A DNA stretch of 17,593 bases from Lobulomyces angularis (lineage: Eukaryota > Chytridiomycota > Chytridiomycetes > Lobulomycetales > Lobulomycetaceae), in contig JADHYX010000379.1 in the NCBI GenBank assembly GCA_027604685.1, positions 1-17,593 of the forward strand. The letters are read 5' to 3'. The translations under genes and the position numbers were made by a program. The notes beneath the pieces are model-generated. The model was not told the origin of the DNA, made no database searches, and worked only from the letters and a program-made list of their open reading frames with translations. Shown piece after piece: positions 1-10,279 of this stretch (position 1 is its first letter; each line of letters begins with the position of its first letter).

Positions 1-676
1 CAAAAAAGAAAAAAAATAAAAACTTTTTTCAAAATTTTTTTTTACTAAAAAAAATTTACCTTTACTTGGAAACCAATCGAATAAAAGTTAAAAAAAATCA
101 AGAAAAAACTAAACTAAACTATTTAACAATTTCGATTTGTGAAGAAGCTAAAAAAAAATTTTCTCCTCCTCTAAATTTAAACTCTTGCTTTTTTAGAAAC
201 TCTACTCTACTTAAATTTAATAAAGATAAATATTTTCTTTTTAAATTTGAAATTTTTCAAAATTTGAAATTAAAATTTAATGTTTCTTATTGGTTTGTTT
301 TGGAATTTGATGCTGAATATGAATCTGAAAGCATTTCATGGTAATAGAAAATTAAAAAAAATAAAAAAATAAATTTAAAAAATATATATAAAAATTTCCT
401 TTCTATTTTTATTTTATTTAATTTTATTTAATTTTTTTTTAAATTTACAATACAGGATTGATAGTGATGATGGTGTAGCATTTACCTCCTTCAGAACTCC
501 AGAATTTAATAACAATGAATGGATAACTGACCCCAAGTAAAAAATTATAAAAAAAAAATAAAAAAATTAATAAAATGTTTTTTTTTTTTTTTTTTTATTA
601 AAAAAGTCCTACAAGTGGTGCTTCAACAATTTCAATATTTGCAAAAAATTTTAAATCTCCATTCCTTATTCAATAA
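1..676 (+). CDS. 3' end of an unrecognised protein-coding gene (three visible exons, 5' end outside the window)
   Basis: I do not recognise this gene. The frame is open from position 3 to 340. It joins 456-536 through an intron at 341-455 (GTAATA...TACAG) and 607-676 through an intron at 537-606 (GTAAAA...AAAAAG), ending in TAA at 674-676. Both joins keep the frame: TG|G gives Trp and AA|T gives Asn. The last part is ordinary coding sequence with aromatic and acidic residues (SYWFVLEFDAEYESESISW, then SFRTPEF), ending in an FLIQ tail. The alternating hydrophobic pattern suggests a beta-rich, perhaps extracellular, domain; that is inference only. The first 20-25 codons are Lys/Asn/Phe-rich and may be intron or low-complexity sequence, so the left edge of the first exon is uncertain. 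It converges with the valyl-tRNA synthetase gene; the stop codons are 180 bp apart. Confidence 0.6.
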
Positions 677-856
677 AAACTTTAATTTAAAAATAATTAT
701 AAAGGAATAACAAAAAAACAATTTTCCTTTTAAGAGGTTGTTAGATAAAAAAAATACTATTAAAAAAAAAATAAACCTAAAATAAACTAAAAAAAATAAA
801 AATAAAAATAAAAATAAAACCTGAAAAAAGTTTTGATTAAAATAATGATATTTTAT

Positions 857-3800
857 TTAGATTTTTAAAAAACTCTGAAAAAAAAAAAATAAAATAAAAT
901 AAAAAAAAAAATATACCTTCACTGTATTACTTTCTCTGACATCTTCTCGTACTTTTTCTAAATAATCTTTAACTAAAGTTTTTTTTTCTAATGAATCGTA
1001 AAGATTCCTAATTTTTTTTAATTTAGATTCATATTTCAAGATCTCCTCTTCAAAATTAACAAATCCCTTTACCAATAGGTACACATTGGTATCCTCGTCA
1101 ACATTTATTAATGCACATCCTTCAGGTTGTTCCTGGTTACCTGAGATTACATTAAGAGTTTTAAGTCCTTTAACTAATCCTGTTATAATATTTTTTTGCA
1201 AACTAAAAAGCTTCAATTTTTCTGGTGTCAAAGCTTGGATATAAACTAAAAAAAAAATAAAAATAAAAATAAAAATAAAATAAAATTAAAAAAAAAAATT
1301 AAAATAAAAAAAAAAATTTTACCAGTTGCCCCTTTTACATCATATTCAATAATCAATGATCTGCTAGCATGAATTGCCGCATTCAATGTAATAAAATTTT
1401 GTTCGCAAGGTAGATTTTCCCAACTTAAATTCTAAAAAGCAATTAACTTTTAATATTTTTTCATAAAAAAGTAAGTTACGTATTGCGGAAAGCTGCTAAT
1501 GGAAATACTTTCAATATCAGATTCACTTTCTCTTCTTGGCAATCTTTGATATAATTCTTCCGTTACGAAAGGCATCATAGGATGTAACAGTTTCAACCCA
1601 AAGTCTAAGCAGGTATGTAAAGTATTTTTTGCACTTTGTGAAAGAACTTTATCTTCACTATCTATTAAATTTTTGGATATTTCCTATCAAAAAAAAAGAT
1701 TCTTTTAAGATAATACATCTTCTCATATCATTTCTTACAATATAAACATCACACAATTCATATAACCAAAAATTGTAAACACCGTTCGCAGCAACCATAA
1801 AATTCATTTCCTTCAAGTTTGTATTTGTGTTTTTTATGCATGAATTTAATCTACTCAAAATCCACTGCTCACTCAAACTCTCCTTACCTGTTAACTATTT
1901 GAAAAAGTTAAAATATAAAAAAAAATTTTTTTATAGATAAAAAAAAATTGAATACCGTAGGAGTTTTCGCTGGTATAAAATCATCACCTAACTTCATTAT
2001 TGCAAATTTCGTGGCATTCCATAATTTATTGCAGAATTTTCTATAACCCTCAATTCGGAGCACATCCAAATTTAAATCTCTCCCACTAGTTGTATACGTT
2101 AATAGTGTAAATCTTAAAGCTAACAAATAAAAAAAAAATTTTAATTAAAATAAAGGGTTTATATTGGTATTTCACCATCAGCGCCACACTGTGAAATGCC
2201 GTTTGGGAAATCTTTCTTTTGGCCTTCCTTTGCTTTTACAACCTCTCTAGGATCCAAATTACCACCTTCCAATGTTTTATGCAATCCTTCCAAAGAAATC
2301 CCTTCAATAACGTCAAGCGGATCTATAACATTTCCCAATGACTTGGACATTTTTCTTCCATGTGCATCTCTAACCATAGCATGACAAAATACTTTCTTAA
2401 AAGGGGAGACTCCTGTTAGCTTCTTTCCAAACATAACCATTCTAGCAACCCAAAAAAACAAAATATCCCAACCTGTTTCTAGGAGTGAATTTGGATAAAA
2501 ATGATCCAAATCTAACGTCTTTCTAAGTGTCAGTAACAAAAATAAAGTTATTTAAATTTACTTTTTCAGGCCATCCTAAAGTCGCGAAAGGCCAGAGGGC
2601 TGCAGAGAACCAGGTATCCAAAACGTCTGGATCTGTGTATAATAATAATGAAAAAAATCGTCACATAAATAATACAAACCTTGTGATAACGTTATATTCT
2701 TTCCAGGAAATTTTTCTTGTGCGTTTTGTAACGCTTCTTCATGGGTCCTTCCGCTAATCCATGCATCCTTATCACTATCCTTTAATAAAAATTATTAGAT
2801 ACAATTCCGTTATTTAATAAGAAAAACCTCAAACTGAACACCATCAACTGAGACTAAATATGCTGGAATTCTATGTCCCCACCAAAGTTGTCTGGAAATA
2901 CACCAATCATTGATGTTATCCATCCATCGGAAAAATTCATTTTCACTAATTTTTGGTATTATTTCAAGTTCACCAGATTTTACACATTCCGTAGCTAGTT
3001 TCGCCATGTCTTCACAATTTACCCACCACTGTGGTTTCAAAAGCGGCTCAACAACATTATTAGAACGACTATATAGAAAGTCATCTGAATCAAAGTAAAG
3101 TTTAGAATTTTATTCACTTACACACACATAGGTAACATCATTTTATTGTCCTTGGTTTCCACGTAGAGTCCTTTTTTTTTTAGAGCCTCAATGACTGCGA
3201 CCCTGGCATCAAATCTCTGCATTCCTTCAAACTCTCCACCATTTTCATTAACTTTCCCATCGTCAGTAAAAATATTTATTATTTCCAATTTGTTTCTCTT
3301 GGCAACTTGAAAATCATTAAAATCATGAGCAGGAGTTATTTTTACGGCCCCTGAAAAAATTCATATCAGCATCATTTCCATAGTAAAAAACTTTATCAAA
3401 CCTGTCCCAAAATTCATATCAGCATAATCATCTGCACAGATAGGGATCAATCGCTTATTAAAAGGGTGAATGACATTTTTTCCTACAAGATGCTAAAAAA
3501 AAATATATTAGAAAAGGCATATTTTTTATATAAAATATACTTGATATCTAGTATCTTTTGGGTTGACGATAACACCAGTGTCCCCAAGCATAGTTTCAAT
3601 ACGAGTGGTAGCAACAACAATTTTTTCGTTCGAATTTTCTACTTGATATGCAAAACTTATTATAACTCCAAATTCATATTTTTTTTTAGGGTCATGATCT
3701 GGTAAAGAAAGTAATGTTCTGCCCTCTAATTCTACATTTTCTACTTCTAAATTTGACAAAGCTGTACGTAATTTTGTACACCAATTTACTAACCTGTTTT

Positions 3801-4724
3801 CTCTGTAAATTATTCCTTCTTTGTGCAGTTGAACAAAAGTTTCATTTACAGCTTTGCACATTTTCTAAATCTAATTAAACATGTTTCACAAAAAAAATAA
3901 AACATACAGGGTCCATGGTGAAAGTAGCTCTGGACCAGTCATTACTGCTTCCCAGTCTTTTCAATTGACTGTATATCTTATTTCCATATTGCTCCTTCCA
4001 TTTCCAGACTTCTTCTACAAATTTTTCTCTTCCTAAATCATGTCTGGTTATTCCCCTTTCCTTTGCGATTCTTTTTTCCACAACAACTTGAGTAGCAATC
4101 CCAGCGTGATCAACTCCTGGCAAGTATAAGGTACTTTTACCGTTCATTCTATTCCATCGAATCATGCAATCTTGAATGGCAATAGTTAAAGAGTGTCCCA
4201 GATGTAAACTCCCAGTAACCTTGTATTAAAAAATCAAATTATATGGAAGTATTATATGTAAATATACATTAGGAGGAGGAATCATAATAGAATAATTTTC
4301 TTTAGCAGGTTTATTTGTTTCAGTCGGTTTCATAAAGCCTTTGTTTTCCCACCAAGAATACCAGCTGCTTTCAACTGCCATAGGATCATAAGAGTTTGAC
4401 ATTGGAATCGACATATCTATAAATTATAAACAAGGTTACTATATCATCTGAACAAAAATAAAAGAGAAACAAAAAAAAAATACCTTTTTTTTCCCCAGGT
4501 TTGGTTTTGTTGACAAATGGAATTTTCTCTTCTACAGATTTAACCTTCCTCTCAGTATTCTTTTCTTGGGTTTCCTTTGCTGGTTTGTTTTTCTTTGCTG
4601 CCTCTTCCTCTTTTTTTTTTTCTTGCTTTAATCTTAACTTTTCTAATTTTTCGAGTTTTTTTAATTCATTTTCTTTTTTCTTTTTATCTGCTTTTTCCTT
4701 ATCGGTTAAGATTACTTCTGACAT
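857..4724 (-). CDS. VAS1: Valyl-tRNA synthetase (class I), 16 exons, 1026 aa
   Basis: This enzyme charges tRNA(Val) with valine. Exons in transcript order are 4724-4484, 4416-4268, 4219-3908, 3864-3541, 3492-3402, 3350-3122, 3068-2828, 2779-2680, 2632-2562, 2518-2176, 2119-1956, 1894-1739, 1683-1480, 1431-1323, 1245-917 and 874-857; the lengths sum to 3081 nt in one frame. The HIGH motif reads HLGH (residues 136-139, after PPPNVTGSL) and KMSKS is intact at 642-646. The editing (CP1) insert with [38 protein letters not shown] of the anticodon-binding domain and the C-terminal coiled-coil arm are all present. The first 80 residues are Lys/Glu-rich, as in cytosolic eukaryotic enzymes, and no mitochondrial presequence is visible. 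The start is the first ATG; the in-frame TTG two codons upstream is not used. The last 18-nt exon is the least certain part. Length is slightly below yeast Vas1. Confidence 0.95.
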
Positions 4725-4792
4725 TTTCAAAGTTGTGGAAAAATGACGAAATTTTTGAATATGATTATGGGAAGATCTATATTCTATGTTTG

Positions 4793-4800
4793 CTTTTATA
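4793..4800 (-). promoter_or_regulatory. Possible TATA box of the valyl-tRNA synthetase gene
   Basis: TATAAAAG on the minus strand lies about 70 bp before the ATG at 4724. Distance and sequence fit a core promoter, but such strings are common in DNA this rich in A and T. Confidence 0.4.
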
Positions 4801-4895
4801 AGAAATCCAAATCCACTGGCTTTCTTTTTACAGTGAAAATAGACTGAAAAAATTATGACTAAAAAGTATTACTTTTTTACTTTACAAAATATAGT

Positions 4896-4917
4896 AAAAA
4901 AAAAAAAAAAAAAAAAA
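4896..4917. repeat. Poly(A) tract, 22 bases
   Basis: A pure run of A on the plus strand between two divergent genes. Long poly(dA:dT) tracts in promoters are known to disfavour nucleosomes, so it may help keep the shared promoter open. Confidence 0.85.
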
Positions 4918-5293
4918 TGATTGTTTTTTTTAAAAAATTTGATGTATGAACTGCAATGGAATTTCAATCTATTCGATTTTAAAAATAAGGTTGTGCTTTC
5001 CATGTTGGAGAGGAAAAAAAACTTTTATTCTTTTTTTCGTTTCAACTGAAGTGTGGGAAACTTAATTTTATCTTTAGAAAGCTGACTAGTTTATTTGGGA
5101 AATAATCTATAATGAAAATAAATCTTTTCATAGGTTCACTAGGTAAAGAATTTTGGATAATTAAGCAACTAAAATTTTTAAGATTCATAAAAGTCTAAGG
5201 AAGAAAGAGCAGTATTAGTTCATAAGTGGTTCTAGCTGCTAAATTAAGATTTGTACGGCAAGAGAAATATATTTCTTCATATAGTATTGTAAT

Positions 5294-5313
5294 AAAAAAA
5301 AAAAAAAAAAAAA
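5294..5313. repeat. Poly(A) tract, 20 bases
   Basis: A second pure A run about 375 bp from the first, nearer to the PI4-kinase start. The two tracts bracket the middle of the divergent promoter region. Confidence 0.85.
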
Positions 5314-5521
5314 TTATTGTCTTGCATTACATTTGGTTGATTATTTGTTGTGTGTAAGTGTGAAAAAGTGGGAAAAGAAAAGCTGCTTCAGAAGGTTCAT
5401 AGTTTAATTCCTACTGTTAAAAAATTAACTGATTCACTCAGCTATCATAACAATTTATTGAAGTTAGTTTTGTGTACAGATTGAAATCCCAAATGTAAAA
5501 CCTTAATGTGGGTTTTCATAT

Positions 5522-5527
5522 TATAAA
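5522..5527 (+). promoter_or_regulatory. Possible TATA box of the PI4-kinase gene
   Basis: TATAAA followed by GGGC lies about 125 bp before the ATG at 5651. It is a plausible core promoter by position only. Confidence 0.3.
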
Positions 5528-5650
5528 GGGCAAATATTTTCAACACTTTCATCTTTCAAAATTACAAACAAAAGAACTTCTTAGAAATAGGAAAGCTAAC
5601 ATTTGTATTTGTTTTTGCTTTTTACCATATTGTTGCTTAAATACAACATA

Positions 5651-7778
<2,128 letters not shown>

Positions 7779-7877
7779 AAACTTATCCTTTTTTTTTTGT
7801 ATAACTTAATTATAATTTTTTAATTTATGTTAATATTTATAAATATCGTATTATAGATTTATTTGATTTTTTACCTA

Positions 7878-7905
7878 TGTAAACACAATCCTTCAAATGT
7901 TTACA
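7878..7905. repeat. Inverted repeat of two forkhead-like 8-mers
   Basis: TGTAAACA at 7878-7885 and its exact reverse complement TGTTTACA at 7898-7905 are separated by 12 bp. Each arm contains the forkhead-factor core GTAAACA. It lies 100 bp after the PI4-kinase stop and 180 bp before the GT14 start, so it could be a paired regulatory site or a weak RNA hairpin in the upstream 3' UTR. Confidence 0.55.
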
Positions 7906-7978
7906 ACATTGCAAATTTGAGTTTTTCTTCAAAATATACAATATAAATTTTTTTTCCAATAAGTTTTATTAAACGCAG

Positions 7979-7984
7979 TATAAA
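7979..7984 (+). promoter_or_regulatory. Possible TATA box of the GT14 gene
   Basis: TATAAA about 100 bp upstream of the ATG, preceded about 20 bp earlier by CCAAT. Assigned by position only. Confidence 0.35.
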
Positions 7985-8085
7985 CAAACAATTTTCACGA
8001 TTAAGAAATTTAGGTAAAAAAAATGACAAATTTAAACTTTTTAAGTTTTAAACTCCGCAACCCCAAACTCTTCTGATAATAATAA

Positions 8086-9788
8086 ATGCTGGAAAAAAGA
8101 TCATTAATAAGATTTTTTATTGTTTTTACTGCCTTGTACTGCTTCATAATATTTTCTCAACATTCAGATTCAAATTTTGTAAGTATAAAGTCAACATCTT
8201 ACCAGAACATAAAAAATACCCTGAATAACAGTGTGATAGTATCTAAAAATAAAAAACATGGAAATCACATTCAAATTAACAATCTCAATTACTGTGAAAG
8301 CTTTGTAAGTGTTATTTTAATTTTTTTTTTTTTTTTTCATTTCTTTGCACTTAACTGAAAATAGGATGGCACAATCTTAAATAGGAAAGTAAAGCTAAAT
8401 GCATTAGCGTCTAAATATTATGCTTCGCCAAATGCTTTAACAAATTCTGGTAATTTTTTTTCAAATTATGGTTTTGCTAAAGTTAAATAGACAGCCTTAT
8501 TAGAAATCATACTGAAGAGCAACTGGTCAAAATTATAGATTCCGCTGCAATTGATATTTCTCAGACATTGCCGGTTTCTTTGGCTTTTGAAAAAACTAAC
8601 TTTTTTGCATGCTTTACAAGTACAATTACAAATTAAATCCTAATAAAGACTTTAACGTATAGCATTAATGGGAGATACTGGTTTTTCGAATGCATCTATA
8701 GGCCCTATGCTCAAAGAATTAAAAACCTCGCAATTTTATGCATGGATGATTGCAGAGAACGATAAAATTTTAAAACCACGCTATAAAATTGCCTATTTTA
8801 TTACTGCTCATAAACATGTTGATTTTAATAATTTTAAGCATCTGATATCCGCAATATACGTACCACAAGAAACCATTATCTTAATTCATGTTGATTCAAA
8901 ATCTCAGTCGTTGTTTTCATTAATAGAAGAATTCGTGGCTATTAGAAAAGCTGAAAAAAAAAATATTTCATTATTACCCCATAGATTTAAAATTAATACA
9001 AAAACTTCGTCGTTGGTAAATGTTTTTTTTTTTTTTAGTCCTCTAATATCATTAGATTAAGGCCCAGCTACTAGGTTTTTTCAAACTTTTAGATTTTGGC
9101 TCATGGGATTATTTAATCAATTTGTCGGCTACCGATTACCCTTTAAGATCCTCTACTTTTCTTCATCAGTATCTGATGGTAACAAAACTAAATTCTTTTA
9201 AAAAAAAATAACAACAAATATAATTTATTTTTGTAGAAAACACCAAACAAAATTTGGTTGAAATATTCGAAAGACGAAAAAATGAAGAAGAATTTGGAAG
9301 TTCCTTGTTTTCAAACAAGTTGTTTTTGGAATTTAAAGAGATTTTCAACCTTTTTAGATCAATTTCCTTCAACAAAAAATACACTTTGGGGATATTTTCC
9401 AAGAAAGGTATAACAACACTATTTTTTAAATCGTTAAAGATTATTTTTATAGTTCGTTAGTTACATGAGAAACAGCAAAGAATTACCAATATTATTGGCG
9501 TGGGCAGGTAGATTTTTTATTTCGATTGCTAACGTAATATTTTTAGAAAACTCATGGGACCCTGTCCAGTCGTTTTTTTCAATGATAATTTTATCAACCA
9601 ATTCTCCTTGGAAGGAGCAGATAGTAAATGAAAATAAGAGGTTAAAATTAAGAGAAATTAAGAATCACAAGCATTACAGACAAGAATCTGCCACTGGAAA
9701 TCTATTTTTTTTTGGGAAAATACATGTTGAAAAACATCCGCAAATTAAAAATTTTGCTGATGAAGAACAAAAAAAAATATTTATCTAA
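8086..9788 (+). CDS. GT14-family glycosyltransferase (xylosyltransferase / core-2 branching type), 8 exons, 458 aa
   Basis: Probably a Golgi type II membrane enzyme that transfers a sugar from a nucleotide sugar; donor and acceptor cannot be told from sequence. Exons are 8086-8304, 8365-8449, 8491-8619, 8663-9015, 9056-9178, 9237-9407, 9453-9507 and 9547-9788, all in phase. A short basic N-terminus (MLEKRSLIR) precedes one membrane segment at about residues 9-24. A polar stem follows, and then the family landmarks: KIAYFITAHKH (from about 186), SAIYVP, ILIHVDSKS (HVD at 220-222), WDYLINLSATDYPLRS (279-294), PCFQTSCFW, and WDPVQSFFSMII, which matches the usual PDE-fF block. The usual WGG-x-S block before the AQL helix is not present; INTKTSSLIKAQL stands there. 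A Lys-rich tail ends the protein. Family membership is secure; enzyme class is not. Confidence 0.85.
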
Positions 9789-10063
9789 TGCAAAAAAAAA
9801 AAAAACCGAACTTTTTATTAAAACAAAAATTTTAAGAGTATTATGTTTTCTGTATCATAAGATTAAATTAAGGAATACATATTTCAAAAAAATAAACAAT
9901 CTACTTTAGAAAAAATTTAAATATTGCAGTAATAAGCAAATGATATTACATTAGAAATTTTTTTGTAAAAATTTTAAGAAATATGTGAAAACCATTTGAA
10001 TTTAATACATTAAAATTTTTTAAAAAAATTAGGGGTTAAGAGGTATGTATTTCCAGTATCAAT

Positions 10064-10105
10064 ATACATTTATATTTATATAAAAAAATACCTTTATATT
10101 TATAT
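10064..10105. repeat. Two-copy direct repeat, 18-bp unit, 24-bp period
   Basis: The unit ATAC(A/C)TTTATATTTATAT occurs at 10064-10081 and again at 10088-10105 with one mismatch, separated by a short A run. It is probably a local slippage duplication; the TATA-like content could also affect promoter function. Confidence 0.6.
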
Positions 10106-10173
10106 CAACACGAAAACTTAAAATTTACAAGAATTCCATATTTTTTTTCTTATTAAAAAAAGATGGTCTGGAA

Positions 10174-10191
10174 GAATTTTCTAGAACCTTC
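10174..10191. promoter_or_regulatory. Heat-shock element (four alternating GAA/TTC units)
   Basis: GAA-tt-TTC-ta-GAA-cc-TTC matches the heat-shock-factor consensus (inverted nGAAn pentamers in perfect register) at all 12 fixed positions. An inverted CCAAT box, ATTGG, follows at 10196-10200. The element lies 89 bp before the ATG of the Sec2-like gene and 380 bp after the stop of the upstream gene on the same strand, so the downstream gene is the likely target. Confidence 0.65.
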
Positions 10192-10279
10192 AGTGATTGG
10201 CTTGTGTCAGTTAGGTTTTATGAGACCCACCGCATTAAAATAATTCAGTTTAAAATTTTGTAAATTATCAGTTTAATTA

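Larger units (their letters stand above)
4725..5650. other. Divergent intergenic region between the valyl-tRNA synthetase and PI4-kinase genes
   Basis: This 926-bp stretch holds no convincing reading frame or RNA gene on either strand. It must carry the promoters and 5' UTRs of two divergent genes. It contains TATA-like elements facing each way and two uninterrupted poly(A) tracts of about 20 bases, listed separately. The rest is AT-rich sequence in which I see no further structure. Confidence 0.7.
7779..8085. other. Intergenic region: PI4-kinase 3' flank and GT14 promoter
   Basis: These 307 bp contain no gene. The first part is very AT-rich 3' flank. The second part has an inverted TGTAAACA/TGTTTACA pair (7878-7905), a CCAAT pentamer at 7956-7960 and TATAAA at 7979-7984, about 100 bp before the ATG at 8086. 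That order (CCAAT, TATA, start) fits a promoter for the downstream gene. Confidence 0.6.
9789..10279. other. Intergenic region: GT14 3' flank and Sec2-like gene promoter
   Basis: No coding frame or RNA gene is apparent in these 491 bp. The middle has a short 24-bp-period direct repeat (10064-10105). The last 120 bp are less AT-rich and contain a consensus heat-shock element followed by an inverted CCAAT box (ATTGG, 10196-10200), so they look like the promoter of the gene starting at 10280. Confidence 0.6.

Noticed and set aside
2196..2757. Plus-strand reading frames opposite the valyl-tRNA synthetase exons
   Set aside because: They are antisense shadows: the minus strand carries conserved synthetase motifs ([16 protein letters not shown]) over the same bases, and the plus frames resemble no protein family.
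3069..3121. Other splice choices in the synthetase that would give [12 protein letters not shown]
   Set aside because: The donor GTAAGT with acceptor ATATAG gives [18 protein letters not shown], the family consensus, so the longer insertion was dropped.
857..4724. The frame breaks suggested a decayed pseudogene of valyl-tRNA synthetase
   Set aside because: Every break coincides with a short GT-AG intron, phases match across all 15 joins, and catalytic motifs are intact, so it is a normal intron-rich gene.
5394..5412. tRNA-like T-loop string (GGTTCATAGTTTAATTCC)
   Set aside because: No matching acceptor stem, anticodon arm or A box could be found around it.
5430..5440. Gcn4-like site (TGATTCACTCA) between the synthetase and PI4-kinase genes
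   Set aside because: It differs from TGACTCA by one base and is single, so amino-acid control of the synthetase cannot be claimed.
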